Part shown: positions 11,475 through 19,974 of the stretch, one piece after another
How the letters are laid out: each line of letters opens with the position of its first letter
How positions within the stretch are numbered: position 1 is the stretch's first letter
Source: Chitinivorax tropicus
GTDB lineage: Bacteria; Pseudomonadota; Gammaproteobacteria; Burkholderiales; SCOH01
Direction: 5' to 3'
NCBI RefSeq assembly: GCF_014202905.1
Contig: NZ_JACHHY010000007.1
Location: forward strand, 62,001 to 126,000
DNA: 64,000 nt
Made by a program: the position numbers and the translations under genes
Notes under the pieces: generated by a model
Told to the model about the DNA's origin: nothing
The model's input: only the letters and a program-made list of their open reading frames with translations
The model's database searches: none

Positions 11475-11842
11475 GCCCGGAAGACAAGCAGATCGCCGCT
11501 CGCGCAGCCTTGTGGAATCTGCTGAACATCACCTTGTTGCCTGGCTTGGCATTCGCGCTGTTGGTGATGTTGGCCAGGTTGCATTGGCAGCATGGCACGC
11601 CATGGGTGCGGGGCCATGTCCGAGGGGCGGTGGCCACCAGTATCTGGTCCGGGGTGCTGTTGGTGGCGGTGTCGGCGTTGCTGGTGTGGGGAATCGGCTG
11701 GGATCAGCCAGCCACCTGGGTGGCGTTGATCCTGTATTTCACCTGCTGCCATTCTGCATTGATCCTGTTTTCGCTGTATGCATGGTCGCGGGCGGCAGCG
11801 GGTAAAGCCATGCGTTATCCCTGGCCGGGTTTGAAAGGGTAG
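11471..11842 (+). CDS. Small membrane protein in the nor cluster, unknown
   Basis: 123 residues with three predicted membrane helices (about 17-35, 53-75 and 80-103) and a short basic C-terminus. I do not recognise a family. Its ATG overlaps the norQ stop by 4 bp (ATGA), so it is surely expressed with norQ. It sits between the ATPase NorQ and its partner NorD, a place where one would expect a membrane adaptor for the NorQD chaperone, but that is inference only. Confidence 0.7.
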   Translation: MSPEDKQIAARAALWNLLNITLLPGLAFALLVMLARLHWQHGTPWVRGHVRGAVATSIWSGVLLVAVSALLVWGIGWDQPATWVALILYFTCCHSALILFSLYAWSRAAAGKAMRYPWPGLKG

Positions 11843-11999
11843 GTGCTGGGCAGTCTGTCCGGTTGATGTTAGGCTTTCGCCCGACTGGTGCTGTCTTTCA
11901 AGCAAATTCCATTCCGCATCGCAGGCTTCCCTCGGCCCACAGCACCGGTGTCGGGCAGAGCAGGGGTGTCGGCGGTTCACAATCATTCGGTGGTGCTTT

Positions 12000-12467
12000 A
12001 TGCAAACACAATCCCAAGTTATCGATGTCTTGAATGCCTTGCTGGCTGGTGAGCTGATGGCCCGTGATCAGTATTTCATCCATTCCCGCATGTATGAGGA
12101 CTGGGGGCTGACCAAGCTGTATGAGCGCATCGGCCACGAGATGGAAGATGAAACCTTGCATGCTGACCGGCTGATCCGCCGCATTCTGTTCCTGGGTGGC
12201 TCGCCCGGCATGATCCCTGCCCATCCACTCCGGATCGGCAACACGGTGCTGACCATGCTTGAAAACGACCTGGCGCTGGAGTACGAGGTGATCACCGCTC
12301 TGCGCAAGGCCATTGCCGTGGTCGAAACCGCGGGTGACTATGTGACGCGGGAATTGCTGGAACAGATGCTGGATGATACGGAAAACGACCATGCACATTG
12401 GTTGGAGCAACAATTGAAGTTGATCAAACTGATGGGCGAGCAAAACTATATTCAGTCTCAACGATAA
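12000..12467 (+). CDS. bfr: Bacterioferritin lacking the haem-ligand Met
   Basis: 155-residue ferritin-like four-helix protein closely following E. coli Bfr numbering. Ferroxidase ligands Glu18, Glu51, His54 and Glu94 are present, with Glu128 and His131 shifted by one residue due to an insertion. Position 52, the Met that binds haem b between two subunits in E. coli Bfr, is Thr (EDETLHADR). So a homomer should store iron but not bind haem in the usual way, as for the non-haem partner subunit of two-subunit bacterioferritins. It lies between norQ and norD on the same strand, with a 157-bp gap before and 187 bp after, and a GGTGG SD. A role in supplying or buffering iron for NO reductase is inference. 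Confidence 0.93.
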   Translation: MQTQSQVIDVLNALLAGELMARDQYFIHSRMYEDWGLTKLYERIGHEMEDETLHADRLIRRILFLGGSPGMIPAHPLRIGNTVLTMLENDLALEYEVITALRKAIAVVETAGDYVTRELLEQMLDDTENDHAHWLEQQLKLIKLMGEQNYIQSQR

Positions 12468-12654
12468 CGGGTTCTGTCTGCATGCTGGTCGTCGGGGCAT
12501 GCGTGGGCCGAGGCGGGTACCGGGGTGATCCATCGTCGCCACATGCCCCCTTTGCTCAGCTGAGTGGCGTGCCTGATGGCTGGTCTGGCTCCAAAGCCAG
12601 ATTCGGCGCGGGCCAGGGAGCCATGCCGATAGAACCCAGGCAAGGAGCCCTGCG

Positions 12655-14511
12655 ATGGAAGAAGTCATTGGTGGTTGGTGGGACAAGCTGATCAGCCGTG
12701 TTGCCTACCGAGGCCACCCCGAGGCCGCAGTCAGCCTGGCTGACATCGCCAAGTTGGCGCCGGTGTTTTTCCGGGCGCTGGGTGGCGACCCTGGCCTGGC
12801 CGTGGCGGCTGGTGACGCCAGCGCCCATGGTGCCCGACGCACTTGGCTGGAGCGGGTCGCGGGAACGGGAGCCCACTATGATTACGCCTGGGTGGATGAG
12901 CAGACCTTGTTCCTGCCGCCCAAAATCGACATCTTCCCTGCACCTGCGCTCAATCGAGCCCTTTATCTATGGCTGATCGCCCTTGCTGCGACACAGGTTG
13001 ATCACACCACTGATACCACCTCTACACCAGCAGATTGGCTGCAACGGAGCGCGCTGGCCTGCCAGCGGGTGCTGGAGCACTGGCCTGGTCTGGCACAGAC
13101 ATATCGGCAGCTGGTGACTGCGCATTTGGCACAGCGCCCCGATCCGGCCAGCCTGCCTGCCGATGAGGGCAGGGCTGAGCGAGCGATCCGTGCGGCGCTG
13201 CAGCACCCGGAAGCCGCCCAGGTCTTGCCCGCCACCCGGCGCCCGCCCTGGCCGGTGGCACTGTGGCTGCATCCAGTGCCCCCCGCCCAGCATGGTGGGC
13301 GCACGGCAGGCGAGATAGGCGACCCTCCTCCTTCTGCACCTCCCCAGCCCGATTCAGACCGCTTACGCAAGCGGCGTGGTGAGGCGGTGGATATGCCTGA
13401 GGCAAAAAACGGCTTGTTGATGTTGTTCCGGGCCGAGAGCCTGTTTTCCTGGGCCGAATTCATCAAGGTCAATCGGCCATTGGACGATGATGAGTCGCAG
13501 CAGGCCGCCAAGGCCGCAGATGATCTGGATGTGCTCAGCGTGACTCGGGATGGAGACACCACCGCCAGTCGCGTCCGGTTTGACCTGGATCTCCCCTCGG
13601 AACACGCTGACGACTTGATTCTACGTGATGGCATTCTGCTGCCGGAGTGGCACTATCGAAAACAGCGTCTGCAGCCTGACCATTGCCGTTTACAGATGAT
13701 GTTGGCCCGGGATGCGCAGCCATGTGGCCTACCGGATCATTTGAAATCGACAGCACGGCGGTTGCGTGGGCAGTTGCAAGCGCTGAATGCCCTACGTACC
13801 CGCCTGCGTGGGCAGCCGGTGGGGGATGAGCTGGATCTGGATGCCTGCGTGCGTTTTCTGACCGACCGACGATCCGGTCATCAACCCGAGCCAGCCTTGT
13901 TCAGCCAGTTCCGCCACAACCAGCGGGATATGGCCAGCCTGCTGTTGGCCGATCTGTCCATGTCAACCGACAGCTGGGTCAATCAGGATCGGAGAGTGAT
14001 CGATGTGATCCGTGATGCCTTGTTCCTGTTCAGCGATGCATTGCATGCCATGGGAGATCAGCACGCCTTGTATGGCTTCTCCAGCGTGCGTCGTCACCAT
14101 GTCCGGTTTCAGGTGGTCAAAGGCTTTGATGAGCCGGTCAATGACCAGATCCGAGGTCGCATCATGGCGCTCAAACCGGGCTTTTACACCCGCATGGGAG
14201 CGGCAATCCGCCAGGCCAGCCAGATCCTGGCCGCACAGCCAGCGCACCACCGGTTGTTATTGGTGCTGACAGATGGCAAACCTAATGATCTGGATCAATA
14301 TGATGGTCGCTACGGCATGGAAGATACACGGCATGCGATTCAGGCTGCGCGGGGTATGGGGTTGACACCATTTTGTGTCACCATCGACAGTGAACACCAG
14401 CACTATTTGCCATATCTGTTTGGGCAACATGGCTACCTGGTTGTTTCCGATGCGACTGATTTGCCGAATCGTCTGGTTCATCTGTACAAAAACATTGTTA
14501 CCGTTCATTAG
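12655..14511 (+). CDS. norD: NorD, VWA-domain NO reductase activation protein
   Basis: 618-residue cytoplasmic protein needed with NorQ for NO reductase maturation. The C-terminal VWA domain (about 425-610) has a MIDAS motif DLSMS at 433-437, followed by the conserved LTDGKPND block that carries the other metal contact. The central region (about 205-245) is rich in Pro and charged residues and looks like a linker. SD AAGGAG lies 8 bases upstream of the ATG. It is separated from norQ by the membrane protein and bacterioferritin, whereas norD usually follows norQ more closely. Confidence 0.93.
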   Translation: MEEVIGGWWDKLISRVAYRGHPEAAVSLADIAKLAPVFFRALGGDPGLAVAAGDASAHGARRTWLERVAGTGAHYDYAWVDEQTLFLPPKIDIFPAPALNRALYLWLIALAATQVDHTTDTTSTPADWLQRSALACQRVLEHWPGLAQTYRQLVTAHLAQRPDPASLPADEGRAERAIRAALQHPEAAQVLPATRRPPWPVALWLHPVPPAQHGGRTAGEIGDPPPSAPPQPDSDRLRKRRGEAVDMPEAKNGLLMLFRAESLFSWAEFIKVNRPLDDDESQQAAKAADDLDVLSVTRDGDTTASRVRFDLDLPSEHADDLILRDGILLPEWHYRKQRLQPDHCRLQMMLARDAQPCGLPDHLKSTARRLRGQLQALNALRTRLRGQPVGDELDLDACVRFLTDRRSGHQPEPALFSQFRHNQRDMASLLLADLSMSTDSWVNQDRRVIDVIRDALFLFSDALHAMGDQHALYGFSSVRRHHVRFQVVKGFDEPVNDQIRGRIMALKPGFYTRMGAAIRQASQILAAQPAHHRLLLVLTDGKPNDLDQYDGRYGMEDTRHAIQAARGMGLTPFCVTIDSEHQHYLPYLFGQHGYLVVSDATDLPNRLVHLYKNIVTVH

Positions 14512-14600
14512 CATATTATTGCTAGATAACGTTGAAATTATTTGATTTTGTTGGATTCTCTACCAATAATCCAATTGACATAATTAAATCAGGGTGTGCC

Positions 14601-15080
14601 ATGGCCTATAACTCGTGCGTTATCAGACTTGCAAATCCGACCAACCAAGGCTTTCGAGAGGTGCAACTGCTCCCGCCCATATTGGAAGGGTTGTTTGACC
14701 ATGAAGATGGCTGCATTGTGACGCTGTGCATGGATAAGCTTGAAGATCGCATCAATCATGACCGGGGCAGCCTGTCCAGCTTGATCAGTGACTTGGAAAG
14801 CCTGAATCGGGTCTACCGCGACATCGAATCCAATCGGCCATTGGGCATGCCGGTGTTGAATTCACGAAGAAGGAATGTCGAGCGTCAGATGGTGGTTGAT
14901 CAAGGGCGGCACCAGCTGTATGCGCTACGCAACCTGGGGGCTGATGAGTTGCCGGTCGTGGTGCCTGCTGGCTTGGCTGAACAGTTTGAAGCAGCATTTG
15001 GCCCCCACGTCGAAGCCTTTCCCAGGGATTGGCTGGGTGCTGACCCCGCCATCTTGCCCCATCTCACCCGCAGCAAGTAA
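14601..15080 (+). CDS. Orphan protein with ParB/sulfiredoxin-like motif
   Basis: About 159 residues from the ATG at 14601. The C-terminal half has VVDQGRHQLYALRNLGADELPVVV split as a ParB-type signature: (D)xGRHxLxAL..G....PVVV, near residues 100-125. That motif is found in ParB N-terminal-like and sulfiredoxin-fold proteins, where the Arg binds phosphate. No helix-turn-helix and no parA neighbour is seen. The upstream 90 bp is AT-rich relative to neighbours. An upstream in-frame start at 14532 exists but adds no conserved sequence. Function unknown; DNA-related or nucleotide-related chemistry is possible. Confidence 0.6.
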   Translation: MAYNSCVIRLANPTNQGFREVQLLPPILEGLFDHEDGCIVTLCMDKLEDRINHDRGSLSSLISDLESLNRVYRDIESNRPLGMPVLNSRRRNVERQMVVDQGRHQLYALRNLGADELPVVVPAGLAEQFEAAFGPHVEAFPRDWLGADPAILPHLTRSK

Positions 15081-15286
15081 TCAGCCCAGGCAACCCGTGA
15101 CGATCTGCCACCAAGGTGCGGCCTTGTTGGCAAGGCTTCATGTTGCTCGGTGGCGCGTGCCAACAGAGCCAGAGGTGGCCTCATGCATGAGGCCGGTCTG
15201 GGTGTGGTTGACACGTCCTTGTGTGGGATCGACCGTCGTGGGCTGTGGGCTGCGTCCCTGTCTGGCAATACCCGGTTCAGGGTGAT

Positions 15287-15306
15287 CGGCCCGGCCTGCC
15301 GGGCCG
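15287..15306 (-). terminator. GC-rich hairpin after amiC
   Basis: Nine complementary bases (CGGCCCGGC against GCCGGGCCG) meet 4 bp past the amiC stop, with a nominal 2-base loop, so about 8 pairs would form in practice. There is no U-tract, so it may stabilise the 3' end or act with Rho. The remaining 15081-15286 holds no recognisable gene. Confidence 0.45.
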
Positions 15307-15309
15307 CCC

Positions 15310-16677
15310 TTACGCAATCCGTGTTCTAGCCAAAGGCGGGTTCTTGGCGAAATAGCGTCGAATGCCATTACTGATGGCCTTCGCCATCTTGTATTGGTAG
15401 TCTTCGTCTTTCAGGCGGCGCTCCTCCTCCGGGTTGGAGATAAAAGCCGTCTCAACCAGAATCGACGGGATATCCGGCGCTTTCAATACCGCAAAGCCAG
15501 CCTGTTCCACCGCCTCTTTATGCAATTTGTTGATGCCGCTCAGCTCTGCCAACACGGATTTCCCAACCCGGAGGCTGTCGCTGATGGTGGCGGTCTGGGT
15601 CAAGTCGAAAAGGGTGTGCGCCAAATAAGGGTCTTTGACATTCACCAATTTGACGCCGCCAATTAGATCCGCATCGTTCTCCTTCTTGGCCAGCCATTTG
15701 GCCGCCGTGCTGGTCGCGCCTTTTTCCGACAGGGCAAAGACAGAGCTGCCCCTTGCCTCGGGCCGTAGGAATGCGTCAGCGTGTACAGATACAAACAGAT
15801 CCGCGTTCAATTTACGAGCCTTGGCAACGCGCCCAGCCAGGGGAATGAACACGTCTTCGTCACGCGTCAAGACAACTCGGACGTTTTGTTGCTTTTCCAG
15901 CGTTTCCTTGAGTTTTTTCGCGATCGACAGCACGATATCCTTTTCGCGAGTGCCGCTGGCGCCAATCGCCCCAGGGTCTTCGCCGCCGTGGCCAGGGTCG
16001 ATCACGATGGTGATCAGCCGATCGACCGCCAGTTTGCGGCGGTCAACCTCATCGTCTTCCTTCTCTTTGCCGCGTTTGCCAGGCTTTTCAGTCTGTGCCG
16101 TCTCGGTGTGCCCATCTTTTTCCGGCAGTGTTGGCTTGTCAGCCTTGTCATCCCGGGCTGCCTTGGTCGGCTCGTCCTTGGGTTTGCTTTCCATGCCGCC
16201 CAGCAATGTTTCCGCACTGCCTGGCGAATACAGATCAATCACCAGCCGATGCTGGTATTCGCCAACTGGCTGAATGGTGAACACCTGTGGGCGGACTTCG
16301 GTTTTGAGATCCAATACCAGCCGCACCACGCCGGGCTTGAAACGCCCCGCGCGCAGTCGTTGGATAAAGGGGTCATCCGGCCCGACCTTGTCTGCCAGGC
16401 TTTCCAGCGCCTTCGAGAGATCGACCCCCTCGATGTCCACCACCAGCCGCTCTGGGTTCTTGATCGAGAGGGTCTTGAAAGTCAAGGCCTCTGTGGATTC
16501 AAGTGTGACGCGGGTATAGTCGGTGGCGGGCCAGACGCGCACTGCTGCAATCACCGGCTGGCCTTCAGCCTGGCCAATGCGTGTCAGTGTCAGAAAAAGC
16601 GCAGCCGCGCCAGCTTTCAAAAACCGGCGGCGCGACTCAGCGGGAGTCAGTTCGGTGGGGTAAATCGGCTCAGGCAT
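15310..16677 (-). CDS. amiC: N-acetylmuramoyl-L-alanine amidase AmiC
   Basis: 455-residue periplasmic amidase that cleaves septal peptidoglycan stem peptides during cell separation. It starts with a twin-arginine signal (RRRFLKAGAAALFL, residues 16-29), an AMIN domain (about 45-150) that directs it to the septum, a charged linker (about 155-215) rich in Lys and Glu, and an Amidase_3 catalytic domain with zinc ligands in DPGHGGEDPGA, the SVHADA block and the catalytic Glu in LVETAF. It overlaps the end of tsaE by 31 bp, the common tsaE-amiC arrangement. Its activator EnvC is encoded about 8 kb away. Confidence 0.95.
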   Translation of the reverse strand: MPEPIYPTELTPAESRRRFLKAGAAALFLTLTRIGQAEGQPVIAAVRVWPATDYTRVTLESTEALTFKTLSIKNPERLVVDIEGVDLSKALESLADKVGPDDPFIQRLRAGRFKPGVVRLVLDLKTEVRPQVFTIQPVGEYQHRLVIDLYSPGSAETLLGGMESKPKDEPTKAARDDKADKPTLPEKDGHTETAQTEKPGKRGKEKEDDEVDRRKLAVDRLITIVIDPGHGGEDPGAIGASGTREKDIVLSIAKKLKETLEKQQNVRVVLTRDEDVFIPLAGRVAKARKLNADLFVSVHADAFLRPEARGSSVFALSEKGATSTAAKWLAKKENDADLIGGVKLVNVKDPYLAHTLFDLTQTATISDSLRVGKSVLAELSGINKLHKEAVEQAGFAVLKAPDIPSILVETAFISNPEEERRLKDEDYQYKMAKAISNGIRRYFAKNPPLARTRIA

Positions 16678-17135
16678 TGGTGACCACGTTCAGTAAGCGC
16701 ATCGATCCGGATGTGCCGACCCGTATCGGCCAAATCCAGGTAAATAGCCAGATCGGGAGTGGGTAATAGGCCGCTGGCTTTGTCTGGCCATTCCACCAGA
16801 CAAATCGATTCGGCATTGAAATATTCCCGGAAACCGGCATCTTCCCATTCAAGTGGATCGTTGAATCTATATAAATCAAAGTGATACAAGTATAAGCTAG
16901 AAGTTACATAAGGTTCAACCAGGGTGTAGGTCGGGCTTTTGACTTTGCCCTGAAAACCCAGGCCCCTCAACAGACCTCTTGAAAAAGTGGTTTTACCCGC
17001 GCCCAGATCGCCTTGCAGATAGATGACCAGGCCCGGCTGAAGAGCACTGGCAAATTGCTGTCCGCACCGAAGTGTGCTGGATTCATCTGCCAGATAACAG
17101 GTCGATGATGAGTGTGCTTGGGGTAATGTAGACAT
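16647..17135 (-). CDS. tsaE: tRNA t6A biosynthesis ATPase TsaE
   Basis: 162-residue P-loop protein of the TsaB-TsaD-TsaE complex making N6-threonylcarbamoyladenosine at position 37 of ANN-decoding tRNAs. Walker A is GDLGAGKTTF at about 43-52, followed by SPTYTLVEPY and the YHFDLYR and VEWPD motifs typical of the family. The start at 17135 has a GGGAG SD; an earlier in-frame start at 17207 adds 24 atypical residues. It shares its upstream region with divergent queG. Confidence 0.95.
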   Translation of the reverse strand: MSTLPQAHSSSTCYLADESSTLRCGQQFASALQPGLVIYLQGDLGAGKTTFSRGLLRGLGFQGKVKSPTYTLVEPYVTSSLYLYHFDLYRFNDPLEWEDAGFREYFNAESICLVEWPDKASGLLPTPDLAIYLDLADTGRHIRIDALTERGHQCLSRFTPPN

Positions 17136-17412
17136 CCAGGTGGCTCCCTCGACAGTTTTCCGCACGGCTGGCCTGTTGGCCGGGTTGAACAGGTCTTTCG
17201 ATCCCAATCAAGTAGCGTTGGGGTTGCGATTATAGGTCAATCTCATACGATGACTTGAAAAACTCGCAGACTGGGCCAATGGCAATACCAACGGGTTGCA
17301 GGTAGCGGGTTGCCGCACCGGCGCCAGCCCGACAGCAATCAGATCAACAGAAGCCGCCCCTTTACAGTATCATCTCCGTGACGCCGCATTTGCTTTTCCG
17401 CATCTTTTGACC

Positions 17413-18501
17413 ATGGATTTCCACGCACTCAAATCAGATATCAAACAATGGGCGTTGGCGCTGGGTTTCGGGCAGGCCGGGGTGTCTGGTGTTGATCTTT
17501 CGGCAGCGGAGCCCGGGCTGATGGCTTGGCTGGAAGCGGGCTTTCATGGCGAGATGGAATACATGGCCCGACATGGCTTGAAGCGGGCGCGCCCCGCAGA
17601 GCTGGTGCCTGGCACGCTGTCGGTGATCTCCTGCCGGATGAACTATACGCCCCCCCACAGCCGGAATGCCTGGGAAACTCTGGGTGATGGCGAGGCTGCC
17701 TATATCTCGCGCTATGCGCTGGGCCGGGATTACCACAAGGTGGTGCGTAACCGGCTACAGAAACTGGCTGATCGAATTGGTGAAGTGGCGGGGCCGTTTG
17801 GGTTCCGAGTGTTTACCGACTCGGCACCGGTGATGGAGGTGCAACTTGCGACCCAGGCGGGTAACGGTTGGCGGGGCAAGCACACGTTGTTGATCTCGCG
17901 TGAAGCCGGCTCGATGTTCTTTCTGGGCGAGATCTTTACCGATCTGCCGCTGCCCCCAGACGAGTCTGTGCAAGAGCACTGCGGACGTTGTACCCGGTGT
18001 ATCGATGCCTGCCCAACCCAGGCGATTGTGGCACCGTACCGTGTGGATGCGCGCCGTTGCATCTCGTATTTGACGATTGAGCTGCATGGGGCCATCCCAC
18101 TTGAGTTTCGACCCATGATCGGCAATCGGGTCTATGGCTGCGACGACTGTCAGCTGATCTGTCCATGGAATCGTTTTGCCCAGCATAGCCCAGAGCCGGA
18201 TTTTGCGGTGCGACATGGCTTGGATCACAGTAGTCTGGTCGAGCTGTTCTCATGGTCTGAATCCACCTTTCAAACAAAGATGGCTGGTAGTGCGATCTAC
18301 CGTATCGGCCATGAACGCTGGTTGCGCAATCTGGCTGTGGGCTTGGGTAATGCGCCGAGCACGCCCGCTGTTTTGGCGGCATTGCAGTCTAGAGCAGATG
18401 ATGAGTCCGCATTGGTGCGGGAGCATGTGGCCTGGGCGCTGGCCAACCACATGGCGCGGCGCCAGGTGGCTGGGCAAGCAAAACCTGACGATGGCGGGTA
18501 A
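17413..18501 (+). CDS. queG: Epoxyqueuosine reductase QueG
   Basis: 362-residue cobalamin- and Fe-S-dependent enzyme that reduces epoxyqueuosine to queuosine at the wobble position of tRNA. Two [4Fe-4S] motifs are visible: CGRCTRCIDACP (with CISYLTIE behind it) and GCDDCQLICPWN. The N-terminal QueG domain carries GEMEYMARH and the SVISCRMNY block. The ATG at 17413 begins the conserved sequence; upstream in-frame codons reach 17296 but lack an SD. A C7 tract occurs at 17650-17656. The tsaE/queG divergent pair is common in proteobacteria. Confidence 0.95.
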   Translation: MDFHALKSDIKQWALALGFGQAGVSGVDLSAAEPGLMAWLEAGFHGEMEYMARHGLKRARPAELVPGTLSVISCRMNYTPPHSRNAWETLGDGEAAYISRYALGRDYHKVVRNRLQKLADRIGEVAGPFGFRVFTDSAPVMEVQLATQAGNGWRGKHTLLISREAGSMFFLGEIFTDLPLPPDESVQEHCGRCTRCIDACPTQAIVAPYRVDARRCISYLTIELHGAIPLEFRPMIGNRVYGCDDCQLICPWNRFAQHSPEPDFAVRHGLDHSSLVELFSWSESTFQTKMAGSAIYRIGHERWLRNLAVGLGNAPSTPAVLAALQSRADDESALVREHVAWALANHMARRQVAGQAKPDDGG

Positions 18502-18572
18502 TACAACTCTATCAAGGTGCCAACTGTGCGCCGGGAGGGGGATCTGGGGCAGGCTGTGGTGGATCAAGGGAC

Positions 18573-19394
18573 ATGATGGCAGATAGATTTTGTGTAATGC
18601 AAAGTATTGGGGGGGGGCTTACTTTGGTCCGGTGGAAAGGGTGGGCTTGCCTTTGGGTGCTGGTTGGGGTGTTGGCGAGCAGTGCGCGGGCTGAATTGAC
18701 AATACGCCTGACCAACGGCGAATGGCCACCTTACCTGTCCCCGACGTTGCCGCATGATGGCTTGGCCTCTCGTATTGTCCGCGCAGCCTTTGCTGAACGG
18801 GGCATCAAGGTCGAGTATGGTTTTTTCCCCTGGAAGCGGGCATTTGAGTTGGCCAAGGAGGGGGCATGGGATGGCTCGGTGGTGTGGATGAAAAACCGGG
18901 AACGTGAGCAGCAATTCCATTTCAGTGCACCGGTGATCCACAGTGATTATGTGTTCTTCCATCGCAGGGGCTTGGTATTCGATTGGCGGGAAATCAACGA
19001 TATCCGCCCGTATCGGATTGGGCTATCGGATGGTTATGACTATGGGAAAGACGTATCAGCCAGCCAGCGGAATGGCCAGTTGAAAGTCGAGGTGGCCACC
19101 AGTGATCTGATCAATCTGCGCAAGCTTGCCTGGGGGCGGATTGATTTGTTTCCCATCAATCGTGTCGTTGGTCTGTCTATGTTGTCACAGCTGAACACCG
19201 ACGAAGCAGAGCGCCTGACATTTCACCCCAAGGCCCTGCAGATGGATACGCTGCACCTGATTCTCAACCGTAAGAATCCAAGCCATACCAAACTGATTGA
19301 GGAATTCAATAAAGGATTGGAGTCGGTACGGGCGCGGGGTGATATTGCCCGATTCGAACAAGAGGCTCGGGAGCCGACCTTCAAGCAGAATTGA
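18573..19394 (+). CDS. Periplasmic solute-binding protein, family 3-like
   Basis: 273 residues from ATG 18573. A signal peptide ends near SARA|ELT, followed by a type 3 solute-binding fold: LTNGEWPPYLSP, GLASRIVRAAF, FFPWKRAFELAKEG, then FSAPVIHSDYVFF. Members bind amino acids or act as orphan sensors; no permease or ATPase genes are adjacent, so it may be an orphan. A run of nine G (18609-18617) encodes three Gly just before the hydrophobic core; a TTG at 18624 just after it would by itself give an ideal signal peptide, so the true start is unsure. Confidence 0.82.
   Translation: MMADRFCVMQSIGGGLTLVRWKGWACLWVLVGVLASSARAELTIRLTNGEWPPYLSPTLPHDGLASRIVRAAFAERGIKVEYGFFPWKRAFELAKEGAWDGSVVWMKNREREQQFHFSAPVIHSDYVFFHRRGLVFDWREINDIRPYRIGLSDGYDYGKDVSASQRNGQLKVEVATSDLINLRKLAWGRIDLFPINRVVGLSMLSQLNTDEAERLTFHPKALQMDTLHLILNRKNPSHTKLIEEFNKGLESVRARGDIARFEQEAREPTFKQN
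18609..18617. repeat. Homopolymer of nine G near the start of the solute-binding protein
   Basis: Nine consecutive G (three in-frame GGG codons) lie about 36 bases into the coding region. Loss or gain of one G would shift the frame when translation starts at 18573 or 18597, or change spacing if it starts at the TTG just downstream. Confidence 0.8.
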
Positions 19395-19395
19395 T

Positions 19396-19424
19396 GGTGC
19401 TGGTGCTGGTGCTGGTGCTGGTGC
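19396..19424. repeat. Hexanucleotide tandem repeat (GGTGCT)x4.8
   Basis: GGTGCT is repeated four times perfectly with a fifth partial copy, beginning 2 bp after the TGA of the solute-binding protein. A read-through or frameshift would extend the protein with a Gly-Ala or Val-Leu tail. It ends 6 bp before the terminator. Confidence 0.85.
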
Positions 19425-19429
19425 GCAGG

Positions 19430-19458
19430 GCAAAAACCGGGCCAAACCCGGTTTTTGC
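19430..19458. terminator. Bidirectional terminator between convergent genes
   Basis: GCAAAAACCGGG and CCCGGTTTTTGC form a perfect 12-bp stem around loop CCAAA. The A and T tracts in the stem serve either strand, ending the solute-binding gene from the left and the lipoprotein gene from the right. Confidence 0.85.
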
Positions 19459-19472
19459 AGATCAGACTGGCA

Positions 19473-19943
19473 TCATTCAGGCGTTACACGCGTTGTGCCA
19501 CCGCGTGAAAGCAGGCGCACTTTGTCACCCTGACGGAACACTTCTTTGGGTGACGCTTCCTGCACAATGGCGATCTCGCGGCCATCTGCCAGTTTCACGG
19601 TCACTTCCACACCTTGCTTCTTGCCAATGGCTTTTTCCGTGGCTGCGCCGGCAATACCACCCACAATGGCACCAGCAATGGCGCCAGCTGCACTGCCACG
19701 ACCTTTGCCCACTTCGCTGCCAGCCAAGCCGCCCAGCGCAGCTCCACCCAATACGCCAACCTGTGATGACTCTCCTTCGAGGATCACTGGGCGTACACTG
19801 GTGACGACACCATAGCGGACAGTTTGCTCGCCACGGGCTTCGCTGTGGCTATAGGTATCACCTGTCAACCCACTGGCACAACCACCCAGGATGAGCGCGC
19901 TGCTGACCAGGGCCAGCACACATAATTTATTGGTAGACATCAT
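19473..19943 (-). CDS. SlyB/Pcp-like outer membrane lipoprotein with glycine zipper
   Basis: About 156 residues. The signal peptide ends in a lipobox LGGC|A near residue 22. The middle (about 68-110) is a Gly/Ala-rich glycine zipper (GGAALGGLAGSEVGKG and GAIAGAIVGGIAGAATEKAIG) as in the 17 kDa surface antigen/SlyB group, followed by a small beta domain VEVTVKLADGREIAIVQE. Members are peptidoglycan-associated outer membrane lipoproteins, often under envelope stress control. Start ATG at 19943 (or 19940). It lies 31 bp after the PfkB kinase gene and may be in the same transcript. Confidence 0.88.
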   Translation of the reverse strand: MMSTNKLCVLALVSSALILGGCASGLTGDTYSHSEARGEQTVRYGVVTSVRPVILEGESSQVGVLGGAALGGLAGSEVGKGRGSAAGAIAGAIVGGIAGAATEKAIGKKQGVEVTVKLADGREIAIVQEASPKEVFRQGDKVRLLSRGGTTRVTPE

Positions 19944-19974
19944 GTTCTCACTCGTAATGGTTTGATACGACTGC

